Source: Actinoplanes ianthinogenes
GTDB taxonomy: Bacteria; Actinomycetota; Actinomycetes; Mycobacteriales; Micromonosporaceae
Direction: 5' to 3'
NCBI RefSeq assembly: GCF_018324205.1
Contig: NZ_AP023356.1
Span: 4,357,501 to 4,421,500 of the forward strand
Length of the DNA stretch: 64,000 bases
Part shown: positions 16,972 to 25,312 of the stretch, in pieces
How positions within the stretch are numbered: the stretch's first letter is position 1
How the letters are laid out: every line of letters starts with the position of its first letter
The notes under the pieces: model-generated
Databases searched by the model: none
What the model was told of the DNA's origin: nothing
What the model saw: the letters and a program-made list of their open reading frames with translations, nothing else
Position numbers and translations under genes: made by a program

Positions 16972-18111
16972 GTGGTTGATGTGACCGCTCCACGGCTCGA
17001 CATCGACGGTCTGCTGGCCGACCCGGCCATCCGGATCGTGGTGTGCTGCGGCTCCGGCGGGGTCGGCAAGACCACCACCGCCGCCGCGCTCGGGTTGCGG
17101 GCCGCCGAGGTGCACGGCCGTCGCACGGTGGTGCTGACCATCGACCCGGCCCGCCGGCTGGCCCAGTCGATGGGCCTCACCGAGCTGGACAACACCCCGC
17201 GCCAGGTCAAGGGCATCGACGCCGGCACGTCCGGCGGCGAGCTGCACGCCATGATGCTGGACATGAAGCGCACCTTCGACGAGGTGGTCGAGCAGCACAC
17301 CACGCCGAAACGCGCCGCGGAGATCTTCGCGAACCCGTTCTACCAGGCCATGAGCTCGACCTTCGCCGGCACCCAGGAGTACATGGCGATGGAGAAGCTG
17401 GGCCAGCTGCGGGCCGGCGACCAGTGGGACCTGATCATCGTGGACACCCCGCCGTCGCGTTCCGCGCTCGACTTCCTGGACGCCCCGGCCCGGCTCTCCC
17501 GATTCCTCGACGGCCGGATGCTGCGGATGCTGCTGGCCCCGGCGCGGGCCGGCGGCAAGAGCATGTTCAGCCTGGTCACCGCGTCGTTCGGGCTGTTCTC
17601 CCGGGCGGTGCAGAAAATCCTCGGCGCGCAGCTGCTCACCGACCTGTCCGGCTTCGTCGCGGCGCTGGACTCGATGTTCGGCGGTTTCCGGCAGCGCGCC
17701 GATCAGACGTACCGGATCCTGCAGGACCCGCAGACCGCGTTCCTGCTGGTCGCCGCCCCGGAGAAGGACGCGATCCGGGAGGCCGCCTATTTCGCCGAGC
17801 GGCTGGTGACCGAGCGGATGCCGCTGAGCGGCCTGGTGCTGAACCGGATGCACGAGAGCGAGCCGGCCGGCCTGTCCGCCGAGGAGAGCCTGGCGGCGGC
17901 CGAGCGCCTGGACGCGGCCGGCGACCAGCCGATCACCGCCGACGTGCTGCGGATCCACGCCGGGCTGCTGCGGCAGGCCGAGCGGGAGATCCGGGTCGCG
18001 GCCGGTTTCACCGAGGCGTTCCCGCAGGTGCCGACGACCTCGGTCGCAGCACAGCCCGCCGACGTCCACGACGTCGACGGGCTGCGAACGATCGGCGCGT
18101 TGCTCGCCTGA
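16972..18111 (+). CDS. ArsA/GET3-family ATPase, second of a pair
   Basis: About 379 residues. Deviant Walker A CGSGGVGKTTTAAALG and the DTPPSRSALDFLDAPARLSRF motif are clear, as is LTIDPARRLAQSMGL. It is ~60 residues longer than its partner, with an Ala-rich helical insertion (MLLAPARAGGKSMFSLVTAS). Its first frame codon overlaps the stop of the partner gene (TTGA), but GTG 16972 gives the more natural N-terminus; GTG 16981 is also possible. Its stop TGA is directly followed by the reverse-strand stop of whiB4 (TGATCA), so the two convergent genes abut with no gap. Confidence 0.9.
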   Translation: MVDVTAPRLDIDGLLADPAIRIVVCCGSGGVGKTTTAAALGLRAAEVHGRRTVVLTIDPARRLAQSMGLTELDNTPRQVKGIDAGTSGGELHAMMLDMKRTFDEVVEQHTTPKRAAEIFANPFYQAMSSTFAGTQEYMAMEKLGQLRAGDQWDLIIVDTPPSRSALDFLDAPARLSRFLDGRMLRMLLAPARAGGKSMFSLVTASFGLFSRAVQKILGAQLLTDLSGFVAALDSMFGGFRQRADQTYRILQDPQTAFLLVAAPEKDAIREAAYFAERLVTERMPLSGLVLNRMHESEPAGLSAEESLAAAERLDAAGDQPITADVLRIHAGLLRQAEREIRVAAGFTEAFPQVPTTSVAAQPADVHDVDGLRTIGALLA

Positions 18112-18414
18112 TCAGCGGGTGGAGACCAGCACCTTGTCGGCGCCCTTCTCCTTCAGAGCGGCTTCGAACATCTTCCGCCAGCTCGCCACGTGCGGGTGGC
18201 GACGCAGCAGTGCCCGCCGCTCCCGTTCCGTCATGCCTCCCCAGACGCCGAACTCGATCCGGTTGTCCAGAGCATCCGCGAGGCATTCGTAGCGGACCGG
18301 GCAGCTGCGGCAGATCCTTTTCGCCACGTTCTGCTCGGCGCCCTGCACGAACAACGCGTCAGGGTCGCCACTCTGACACGCCGCCATGCTGGGCCAGTCG
18401 CTGATCATCCCCAT
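18112..18414 (-). CDS. whiB4: WhiB-family iron-sulfur regulator (WhiB4/WblA type)
   Basis: 100 residues from ATG 18414, preceded by AAGGGGGG. Four Fe-S cysteines are at C13, C35, C38 and C44 (C-x21-C-x2-C-x5-C), followed by the WhiB turn motif FGVWGGMTERERR and a basic C-terminal helix. Position between the ArsA pair and a PASTA PBP matches Rv3681c (WhiB4) and S. coelicolor WblA, regulators of redox response and of development and antibiotic output respectively. A longer frame from GTG 18441 exists but lacks family similarity. Confidence 0.93.
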   Translation of the reverse strand: MGMISDWPSMAACQSGDPDALFVQGAEQNVAKRICRSCPVRYECLADALDNRIEFGVWGGMTERERRALLRRHPHVASWRKMFEAALKEKGADKVLVSTR

Positions 18415-18653
18415 TGGTAAACGTCCCCCCTTGCTTTTCACCCCCGGACGTCGGTGCGGCAGCCCATGTCCCCCATTGCCGCGCAGACGTCATGCGAGAT
18501 GTCTCGCCGGACCATCATGCTCTGTAGTTGGGTGATTACGCAACGTTGTCCCTCAAATACGTATAGCCCGGTAGTTCCGGGCAAAGCGGCCGGGGAAGCG
18601 TGGCCGAACGGGGGTATCTTTGGTGCAGATGTGGGAAATCACCCCGCCGACCC

Positions 18654-18669
18654 GGGTGACAAGTCACCC
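18654..18669. promoter_or_regulatory. perfect palindrome upstream of the PBP gene
   Basis: GGGTGAC-AA-GTCACCC, 39 bp before the PBP start in the 293-bp divergent whiB4/ponA2 space. It looks like a dimeric regulator site. Compared with the Crp consensus the half-sites are similar (GTGA/TCAC) but the spacing is 4 rather than 6, so Crp binding is not predicted. I see no other clear element in 18415-18707. Confidence 0.45.
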
Positions 18670-18707
18670 TGGAACGGACCAGGACGGCCTTCTCGACGGG
18701 CGGTCGC

Positions 18708-21149
18708 GTGCGTCGTTCGCGTATCCTGCCTCGGGTGACCTCCTGGATGCGCAGACGCGATCACAACATATTCACGAACGCGACATCGCTGCTCGTTTGT
18801 GGCCTGCTGGCCGGTGTCGTGGTGGCCGCGGCCGCCTTCCCCGCGGCGGCGATGTCCGGTCTCGCGGCAAAGGCCGGTGGCGAGACGTTCGCGAATCTGC
18901 CCAGTGAGCTCAAAGACTTCAGTTCGCCGCAGCTCACCCGGGTCTTCGCCGCTGACGGGCGGACCCCGCTGTCGACGTTCTACGACGAGTTCCGCAGCGA
19001 CGTCCCGCTCAAGGACATCTCGCCCTTCATGCAGAAGGCGATCATCGCTGCCGAGGACCGCAAGTTCTACGAGCACAACGGCGTCGACCTCAAGGGCGTG
19101 GCGCGTGCCTTCGTGAGCAACAACCAGGGCGGCCCCCAGCAGGGCGCCTCGACCCTGACGATGCAGTACGTGCGGATGTCGCTGGCCTATTCGGCGACCA
19201 ACCCGCGAGAGGTGATCAACGCCACCAAGGACACCCCGAAGCGCAAGATCACCGAGATGAAGTACGCGCTCCAGGTCGAGAAGCAGCTCTCCAAGGAGCA
19301 GATCCTCGAGCGCTACCTGAACATCGCGCCCTTCGGCAACCAGGCGTACGGCGTCTACGCGGCCAGCCAGGTCTACTTCAACAAGAAGCCGAAGGACCTG
19401 AGCATCGCCGAGTCGGCCATGCTCGCCGGCATGGTCAAGGCCCCGACCAGCTTCAACCCGACCACCAAGACCGGTCACGAGCAGATCCTGGCCCGGCGCA
19501 ACAACTACATCATCCCGGGCATGGTCGCGATGAACGCGATCACCCAGGCGGATGCCGACAAGGCCATCAAGGTGGCGATCCCGACCAAGGTCAAGCCGAT
19601 CGGCAACGGCTGCGTCTCGGTGTCGAAGAACAGCTGGGGCTTCTTCTGCGACTACTTCTACCGCTGGTGGATGAGCCAGGAGGCGTTCGGCGCGACGACG
19701 TACGACCGGGAGCGGCGGCTGAAGAGCGGCGGCTACAAGGTGATCACCACGCTCGACCTGCCCGGCCAGGCCGCGGCCCGGTCGCGGATCCTCGACCAGA
19801 CCTCGGACAACAGCCGTAACGCGCTGCTGCTGGCCGGCATCGAGCCGGGCACCGGCAAGGTCCGGGTGCTCGCCGCCAACCGGAAGTACGCGCTGGACGA
19901 CCCGGATCACCCGACCAACAAGATCTCCTCGGACCCGAGGAAGGCGAAGAAGAAGATCCGCGGGTCGTACCCGAAGACCACCAACCCGCTGCTCACCGGT
20001 GGCGGGGACATCAAGGGCTACCAGGCCGGCTCGGTGTTCAAGATGTTCACCATGGTCGCCGCCCTGGAGTCGGGCCTGCCGCTGAGCTTCCCGATCAACA
20101 CCAAGCCGACGTATCACTCGAAGTACAAGGCCGGTTACGGCACGCCGTCGTCCTGCCCCGGCTCGGACGACTGGTGCCCGAGCAACGCCAGCAAGAAGGA
20201 GGCCGGCGTCTTCAACATGTGGACCGGCTTCGGCGCCTCGGTGAACACCTACTTCGTCCCGCTCGAGGAGAAGGTCGGCGCGCAGAACGTGGTGGCCGTG
20301 GCCAAGCGGTTCGGCGTCCAGTTCCGCGAGAAGGAGGACGCGGACCGGGCCAACGACGAGGACCAGGCGGCCGGCTGGGGCGCGTTCACCCTGGGCGTCA
20401 TGCAGTCCACCCCGCTGGACATGGCGAACGCGTACGCGACGCTGGCCGGTGACGGCAAGTACTGCGAGCCGACCCCGATCGAGCAGATCACCACCAAGGA
20501 CGGCGAGAAGATCGACGTCGGCAAGCCGCACTGCATCCAGGCCACCACCAAGGACGTGGCCCGGGCGGCGCTGGACGCGACCCGCTGCCCGCTCGGTGAC
20601 TCGGCGCAGATGGGCAGCTGCGGCGGCCACGCCACCGCCGGGGACACCCACGGCATCGTCGACCACCCGGTGTTCGGCAAGACCGGTACCACCGACGCCA
20701 GCCGGACCGCCTCGCTGATCGCCGGCACCACGAAACTGGTGATCGCCGGTTACCTGGTCAACCCGGACTGGCAGGACCACAGCGACCACATGGACCACTT
20801 CCCGGTCAACAAGGCCGTGCAGTGGACCCTGCACGACTACATGAAGGGCAAGCCCAAGGTCCAGTTCAAGACCACGTCGAACGACAAGATCTCGATCGGT
20901 GACCTGCGCAACGTCCCGGACGTGACGTGCAGCTCGCTCTCCGCCGCCGAGGACCGCATCTCCGGCGCCGGCTTCGAGCCGGTGATCGGCGGCAAGGTCG
21001 AGTCGGACTGCCCGGAGGGCACCGCCGCCGGCACCGCGGTCTCCCGGACCGTCAAGGGCGGCGCCGTCGAGATCCAGGTCAGCCTCGGCAAGAAGCAACC
21101 GCAGCCGGGCACGACGGAGACGAAGAAACCCAAGCCCGGCCGACGATAG
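18708..21149 (+). CDS. ponA2: class A penicillin-binding protein with PASTA domain (PonA2-like)
   Basis: 813 residues. One N-terminal transmembrane helix (~25-50), a GT51 glycosyltransferase domain (EDRKFYEHNGVD, QGASTLTMQYV, AYGVYAASQVYFNK) and a transpeptidase domain with SxxK (GSVFKMF), SxN (GASVNTYF) and KTG (FGKTGTTDAS). A single C-terminal PASTA domain starts at VPDVTCSSLSAAE and ends VEIQVSLG, followed by a Lys/Pro-rich tail. It polymerises and crosslinks peptidoglycan outside the membrane. Synteny with whiB4 and the phosphoesterase matches Rv3682. The start is uncertain between GTG 18708 and GTG 18735, neither with a good ribosome site. Confidence 0.93.
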   Translation: MRRSRILPRVTSWMRRRDHNIFTNATSLLVCGLLAGVVVAAAAFPAAAMSGLAAKAGGETFANLPSELKDFSSPQLTRVFAADGRTPLSTFYDEFRSDVPLKDISPFMQKAIIAAEDRKFYEHNGVDLKGVARAFVSNNQGGPQQGASTLTMQYVRMSLAYSATNPREVINATKDTPKRKITEMKYALQVEKQLSKEQILERYLNIAPFGNQAYGVYAASQVYFNKKPKDLSIAESAMLAGMVKAPTSFNPTTKTGHEQILARRNNYIIPGMVAMNAITQADADKAIKVAIPTKVKPIGNGCVSVSKNSWGFFCDYFYRWWMSQEAFGATTYDRERRLKSGGYKVITTLDLPGQAAARSRILDQTSDNSRNALLLAGIEPGTGKVRVLAANRKYALDDPDHPTNKISSDPRKAKKKIRGSYPKTTNPLLTGGGDIKGYQAGSVFKMFTMVAALESGLPLSFPINTKPTYHSKYKAGYGTPSSCPGSDDWCPSNASKKEAGVFNMWTGFGASVNTYFVPLEEKVGAQNVVAVAKRFGVQFREKEDADRANDEDQAAGWGAFTLGVMQSTPLDMANAYATLAGDGKYCEPTPIEQITTKDGEKIDVGKPHCIQATTKDVARAALDATRCPLGDSAQMGSCGGHATAGDTHGIVDHPVFGKTGTTDASRTASLIAGTTKLVIAGYLVNPDWQDHSDHMDHFPVNKAVQWTLHDYMKGKPKVQFKTTSNDKISIGDLRNVPDVTCSSLSAAEDRISGAGFEPVIGGKVESDCPEGTAAGTAVSRTVKGGAVEIQVSLGKKQPQPGTTETKKPKPGRR

Positions 21150-21160
21150 TCAGCCGGAAA

Positions 21161-21200
21161 ACGAAGCGGGCGGGAGAGCACCTCTCCCGCCCGTTCTTCG
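21161..21200. terminator. bidirectional hairpin between convergent PBP and YqeY genes
   Basis: ACGAAG-c-GGGCGGGAGAG, loop CAC, CTCTCCCGCCC-g-TTCTTCGT: about 17 bp of pairing, 11 bp past the PBP stop and 12 bp from the yqeY-like stop. Confidence 0.85.
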
Positions 21201-21211
21201 TATCCGGGGCC

Positions 21212-21664
21212 TCAGCCCAGCTGGCGGCGCACCTCGGCGGCCACCCGGCCACCCTCGGCCCGGCCCGCCACGGCCGCCTGGGCCGCCTTCATGGCCGGGC
21301 CCATCTGCGCCTTGCCGGTGAACCCGCCGGCCGCCAGCGCCTGAGCGACGATCTCGGCGATCTCCGCGTCGGTGAGCTGTTTCGGCAGGTAGCGGTCGAG
21401 AACCTCGCCCTCGGCAGTTTCCTTCGCCGCCTGCGCGTCCCGGCCCGCCCCGGCGAACGCGGCCGCCGCGTCCCGCCGCTTCTTCGCCTCCTTGGTCAGC
21501 ACCGCCAGCACCTCGTCGTCGGAGAAGTCCCGCTCCTCGTCGCCGGTGGTCTCGGCGGTGCGCACCGCGGCCAGCGCCAGGCGCAGCGTGGAGGTGGTCA
21601 GCTCGTCCCGGGCCTTCATCGCGGCGTGCAGGTCATCGTTCAGGCGGTCTTTCAGCGTTCCCAT
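21212..21664 (-). CDS. GatB/YqeY domain protein
   Basis: 150 residues from ATG 21664. The family core is visible: MGTLKDRLNDDLHAAMKARDE, TLRLALAAVRTAE, DEEVLAVLTKEAKKRRDAAAA (read as DDEVLAVL), EGEVLDRYLPKQLTDAEI and the GPAMKAA segment. YqeY proteins resemble the tRNA-binding tail of GatB; they may aid amidotransferase function or RNA quality control, but the activity is not established. The frame upstream of 21664 is an artefact over the divergent promoter, which is only 25 bp from the next gene's start. Confidence 0.9.
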   Translation of the reverse strand: MGTLKDRLNDDLHAAMKARDELTTSTLRLALAAVRTAETTGDEERDFSDDEVLAVLTKEAKKRRDAAAAFAGAGRDAQAAKETAEGEVLDRYLPKQLTDAEIAEIVAQALAAGGFTGKAQMGPAMKAAQAAVAGRAEGGRVAAEVRRQLG

Positions 21665-21689
21665 GGACGGAGAAACTACCCTTGCCGTC

Positions 21690-22583
21690 ATGCGTAAGCG
21701 CTCCCTTATTTCCGCCGCCGCCGCGCTGGCCGCCGTGGGCGGCGCCACGTTCGCCTATGCCTCGCTCATCGAGCGGAACATGTTCACCCTCCGCCGCTTC
21801 GACGTGCCGGTGCTGGACCCGGACGCGGAGCCGTTGCGCATCCTGCATCTGTCCGATCTGCACATGATGCCGGACCAGCGCCGCAAGCAGGAGTGGGTGG
21901 CCGGGCTGATCGGCACCGACCCGGACCTGGTGATCGTCACCGGCGACAACATGGCCTCGCCGGACGCCGTACCCGGCGTGCTGCGCGCGCTGGAGCCGCT
22001 GCTCGACCTGCCCGGCGCGTTCGTCTTCGGCTCCAACGACTACCGCGGCCCGGTCTGGAAGAACCCGCTGCAATATCTGCTGCCCGACCGGGAGTACGTG
22101 CAGGGCGCCGACCTGCCCGCCGAGGACCTGCGCGCCGCGTTCACCGACTCCGGCTGGGCCGATCTGAACAACGCCCGCACCGTCCTCAAGGCCGGCGGCC
22201 GCTCGATCGAGCTGGCCGGGGTGGACGACCCGCACGTCGAGCGGGACGATTACGCCGCCGTGGCCGGGCCGATCAGCGACGGCGTCGACCTGCATCTCGG
22301 GGTGACCCACACGCCGGCCTCCCGGGTGCTGGACGCGATGGCGGCGGACGGCTTCGAGTTGCTGCTGGCCGGGCACACGCACGGCGGGCAGGTGTGCGTG
22401 CCGGGCTACGGCGCGCTGACCACCAACTGCGACCTGCCGACCCGGATGGCCAAGGGGCTGCACCGCTGGCCCGGCTCGGACGCCCTCCTGCACGTCTCGG
22501 CCGGATTGGGCACCCACCCGACCGCACCGATCCGTTTCGCCTGCCGGCCGGAGGCCTCGGTGCTCACGTTGATTCCGCGCTGA
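21690..22583 (+). CDS. membrane-anchored calcineurin-like metallophosphoesterase
   Basis: 297 residues. A signal-anchor (LISAAAALAAVGGATFAYA) is followed by a metallophosphoesterase domain: ILHLSDLHM (DxH), VIVTGDNM (GD), FGSNDYRGP (GND-like, GSND), VTHTP and AGHTHGGQVCVPGYG (GHTH). The YaeI/YkuE branch has this layout and may hydrolyse UDP-diacylglucosamine-type lipids or other phosphodiesters. Substrate unknown. Divergent from yqeY. Corresponds in position to Rv3683. Confidence 0.9.
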   Translation: MRKRSLISAAAALAAVGGATFAYASLIERNMFTLRRFDVPVLDPDAEPLRILHLSDLHMMPDQRRKQEWVAGLIGTDPDLVIVTGDNMASPDAVPGVLRALEPLLDLPGAFVFGSNDYRGPVWKNPLQYLLPDREYVQGADLPAEDLRAAFTDSGWADLNNARTVLKAGGRSIELAGVDDPHVERDDYAAVAGPISDGVDLHLGVTHTPASRVLDAMAADGFELLLAGHTHGGQVCVPGYGALTTNCDLPTRMAKGLHRWPGSDALLHVSAGLGTHPTAPIRFACRPEASVLTLIPR

Positions 22584-22657
22584 CCTGGGGAAACACTGCG
22601 AGGGGGTCCCGGATTTCGAGCCTGCGCGCCGGTCCGCTAGTATTCTTCTCGCAGCAA

Positions 22658-22734
22658 CGGGGTGTGGCGCAGTTTGGTAGCGCGCTACGTTCGGGACGTA
22701 GAGGCCGTGGGTTCAAATCCCGCCACCCCGACCA
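22658..22734 (+). tRNA. tRNA-Pro(CGG)
   Basis: 77 nt with a 7-bp acceptor (CGGGGTG/CACCCCG), anticodon stem CTACG/CGTAG with loop TTCGGGA (anticodon CGG), T-loop GGTTCAAATCC and encoded CCA. Confidence 0.97.
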
Positions 22735-22741
22735 GCTTGCC

Positions 22742-22780
22742 GAAAGGCCCGGTTTCCGGAAACGGAAGCCGGGCCTTTCG
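22742..22780 (+). terminator. terminator of tRNA-Pro
   Basis: GAAAGGCCCGG-t-TTCCG, loop GAAA, CGGAA-g-CCGGGCCTTTC, ending in a short T run. The following 22783-22948 shows no gene. Confidence 0.85.
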
Positions 22781-22948
22781 CTGTGCCGCCCACGGCTGAC
22801 GCGGGTGACCGCCGATGATCAGAAAGGCCCGCCGCGGGCGCTGAGCGGGCCGGAGAGCCGTTCGATCACGGATTCAGGGGTGACTGCACGCCCGCTGACA
22901 GAGGGCGGCTCACGTCACGGACAGCGGCGCCGCCGGAGGGGCGGCCGC

Positions 22949-23245
22949 TCAGACCGCGAACTGCGGGCGGACCGGCACCCCGGCCACCGCCGGCCCGACC
23001 GGACGCGGGGACATCTGCTGCGGCACGCAGTATGGTCCCAGCATCGTCTCGACCACCGGGGCGATCGTCTGCCGGTCGCCGAGCTGCATCAGCCGGGTGG
23101 CGCGGGCCAGTGACCCGGTCTCGCCGTCGCGGAATCCCTCCCGATATCCGCGCTCGTACCGCTCCCCCCGGCCGAAGGCCCGACCGAGCGCGAAGCACGT
23201 CGATCCGGCCAGGGCGAGCAGGAAGAGCATGGCGAAGGGTGTCAC
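22949..23245 (-). CDS. small membrane protein, unknown
   Basis: About 98 residues. An N-terminal hydrophobic helix (TPFAMLFLLALAGSTCFALG) is followed by a charged segment rich in Arg/Gly/Glu (RAFGRGERYERGYREGFRDGE) and a Pro-rich tail. A GGAAGGA ribosome site sits upstream of the GTG chosen here; the frame could open seven codons earlier. No family recognised. The RGERYERGYREGFRDG stretch has a 4-residue periodicity suggestive of a surface-exposed helix. Confidence 0.6.
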   Translation of the reverse strand: MTPFAMLFLLALAGSTCFALGRAFGRGERYERGYREGFRDGETGSLARATRLMQLGDRQTIAPVVETMLGPYCVPQQMSPRPVGPAVAGVPVRPQFAV

Positions 23246-23439
23246 AGCGATGTTCCTTCCGGGCACAAGCCGCTAATTAGGCGAAAACTACCCCAAACAG
23301 ACATAGAATGCCGTATTGCGGAGATCAAGTACGCCAACGGGTGACGATCACGTAGCCGCGCGTCGCGACATCGAGCAATCCGGCCGGAGACCGGGGTGGC
23401 CGCACATCGCCGAACCACCGCCTGACAAGCTGGGACCTT

Positions 23440-23970
23440 GTGACTGACTCCATCGACCTCGCCCGCCAGGTCCGCACCGTGAGCCGCCTCACCGGCGAGT
23501 TCACGCTGCGCTCCGGCCGCATCGCCAACGAATACTTCGACAAGTACCAGTTCGAGGCCGACCCGGTCCTGCTCGACCAGTTGGCCGAGCGGCTCGCCGT
23601 GCTGATCCCGGAGGGCACCGAGGTGCTGGCCGGCCTCGAGATGGGCGGGATCGCCGTGGTCACCGCGCTGGCCCGGCACGCCGGTCTGCCCACCGCGTTC
23701 GTCCGCAAGGAGGCGAAGAAGTACGGCACCGCCCGCCTCGCCGAGGGCGCCGAGGTGGCCGGCCGCCGCGTGCTGGTCGTCGAGGACGTGGTCACCAGCG
23801 GCGGTCAGGTGGTCATCTCCACCGGCGAGCTGCGCAAGCTGGGCGCGCACGTGGACCACGCGCTCTGCGTGATCGACCGCCAGGAGGGCGGGACGCAGGC
23901 GCTCGCCGACGCGGGCATCACGCTGCGTGCCCTGCTCACCAGGGCGGATCTGGACGCGGCAGCTTCCTGA
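23440..23970 (+). CDS. pyrE: orotate phosphoribosyltransferase
   Basis: 176 residues. The PRPP-binding motif VLVVEDVVTSGGQ is intact, as are the type I PRTase hood FTLRSGRIANEYFDKYQFE and the flexible loop VRKEAKKYGTARLAEG with its catalytic lysine. It converts orotate and PRPP to OMP in pyrimidine synthesis. GTG start. No other pyr gene is adjacent. The 194 bp upstream (23246-23439) is AT-richer than average and probably holds the promoters of this gene and the divergent small membrane protein, but I see no strong consensus. Confidence 0.95.
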   Translation: MTDSIDLARQVRTVSRLTGEFTLRSGRIANEYFDKYQFEADPVLLDQLAERLAVLIPEGTEVLAGLEMGGIAVVTALARHAGLPTAFVRKEAKKYGTARLAEGAEVAGRRVLVVEDVVTSGGQVVISTGELRKLGAHVDHALCVIDRQEGGTQALADAGITLRALLTRADLDAAAS

Positions 23971-24028
23971 TCAGGCAGCCACGTCCCAGCGCTTGAAGAT
24001 CACATTCAAGATCTTCAGGTACGCGGGT

Positions 24029-24061
24029 CCGCGCGGGTGCGGATCGCATGCTCCCGCGCGG
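24029..24061 (+). terminator. GC-rich hairpin after pyrE
   Basis: CCGCGCGGG, 15-nt loop, CCCGCGCGG. A second small inverted repeat, GAAGATC-N8-GATCTTC, precedes it at 23995-24016. Both belong to flank sequence shared with region C (about 56932-57025). Confidence 0.55.
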
Positions 24062-24111
24062 GCCGGGCCCGGCGATCTGGCCGCTGGCGCGTCCAGGGCG
24101 ATCGCCGGCCC

Positions 24112-24552
24112 CTTCACTGTCCGCGGATGGTTCCGGAGATCAAACCCCAGCTGGTCCTCAGCGCCCTATCCCCTTCTTGAATAGGGCCGTCAGGGCCAGC
24201 CGGGCACTTCTCGGCTGGGCCTCAGCGCCCTGGGCTGACGTGGGATCGGGCCAAGCCGCTTGACGCCCCTGGCGCATCGGATGTCTTCACTGTCCGCGGG
24301 TGGTTCCGGAGATCAAAACCCGGCTGGTCCTCAGCGCCCTATCCCGTTCCTGGATAGGGCTACCGGGGCCAGCCGGACTCTCCCGGCTGGTCCTCAGCGC
24401 CCTATCTCTTTCCTGGATAGGGCCGTCAGGGCCAGCCGGATACTCCTCGGCTGGGCCTCAGCGCCCTGGGCGGACGCGGGATCGGGCCAAGCCGCTTGAC
24501 GCCCCTGGACATGGGATGTCTTCACTGTCCGTGGATGGTTCCGGAGATCACA
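24112..24552. repeat. palindrome array B with larger tandem duplication
   Basis: Between the convergent pyrE and the Cys-rich gene. Three intact 53-bp palindromes lie at 24149-24201, 24322-24374 and 24385-24437, with GCCCTAT and ATAGGGC inner stems. They sit in a larger tandem unit that begins with CTTCACTGTCCG at 24112, 24285 and 24520 (periods 173 and 235 bp; the third copy is partial, ending near 24552). The extra length of copy 2 is one additional palindrome. Each copy also holds a degenerate half-palindrome (e.g. 24213 onward, GGCTGGGCCTCAGCGCCCTGG). Confidence 0.9.
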
Positions 24553-24559
24553 ACCCGGG

Positions 24560-25312
24560 TCAGGCGAGGGCGGAGCGCAGCACGTGCACCGCGCGGGCGA
24601 GCGTCTCCCGGAGCACGGCAAGCTCGCGCGGCGTCCACACCGGCTGGTACTCCTGGAGGCCGTACACCCAGGGCACCTGGTTCGCCATCAGCTTGTCGTA
24701 ACAGGTGTCCCGCAGCCCGCCCCGCTGGACGAACGGCTGCCCCGTCGAACGGGCCACGTCGATGCCCAGGTTCCACAGGTTCAGCGCGCTCTCGGCCGGG
24801 ACGGCGAGACGCTTACCGCGTACCCAATCCTGAGCCGGCCCCAAGTCGGCCGCGACCGGGCCGTCGTCCTCCACGTCGGAGTCCGGCGCGCAACCGGCAT
24901 CGCCGCAGCCGCAACCGGCGGCGTCAGAACCGCAGGGACCGGCGTCAGAACCGCAGGGACCGGCGCCGGAACCGCAGGCAGCGGCGTCGCCGGAACCGCA
25001 GGCACAGGCGTCGTCGCCGGAGGCCGCGGCGTGGGAGATGGCGGGAGCGGGTGCGGCCGGCGCCAGGGCCTTGAGGGTCAGTACCGGGAACATCGCCTCG
25101 CACGCCGCCGCCGACTCGAAGGTCAGCAGCCGGCCGCCCCGGACCGCCACGCAGTCCTCGCCGTCCAGGTCCGGCCCCCACCAGAGCCACCGCTCGACCC
25201 CGTCGAAGACGATGCCCGCCGGTTCGCCGAACAGCGGCCCGGCGTCGAAACGCGGCCCGGCCGGCGAGGCGGTGGTGGAAAGTGCGGTGGAACCGGGGTG
25301 GATCGTGGTCAC
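24560..25312 (-). CDS. hypothetical protein with Cys/Gly/Ser low-complexity insert, coupled to asd
   Basis: 250 residues. Residues ~98-145 are a low-complexity insert with eight cysteines (ACACGSGDAAACGSG, then GPCGSDA twice, then GCGCGDAGC), built on short tandem DNA repeats. The flanking parts look globular: FDAGPLFGEPAGIVFDGVER (N-side) and ALNLWNLGIDVARSTGQPFV...CYDKLMANQVPWVYGLQEY (C-side). I do not recognise the family. Its GTG start overlaps the asd stop by 4 bp, so it is translated from the lysC-asd message. The Cys cluster could bind metal or could simply be slippage expansion. Confidence 0.75.
   Translation of the reverse strand: MTTIHPGSTALSTTASPAGPRFDAGPLFGEPAGIVFDGVERWLWWGPDLDGEDCVAVRGGRLLTFESAAACEAMFPVLTLKALAPAAPAPAISHAAASGDDACACGSGDAAACGSGAGPCGSDAGPCGSDAAGCGCGDAGCAPDSDVEDDGPVAADLGPAQDWVRGKRLAVPAESALNLWNLGIDVARSTGQPFVQRGGLRDTCYDKLMANQVPWVYGLQEYQPVWTPRELAVLRETLARAVHVLRSALA

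Noticed and set aside
18639..21098. 819-codon minus-strand frame
   Set aside because: Antisense to the PBP gene, which has complete GT51 and transpeptidase motifs.
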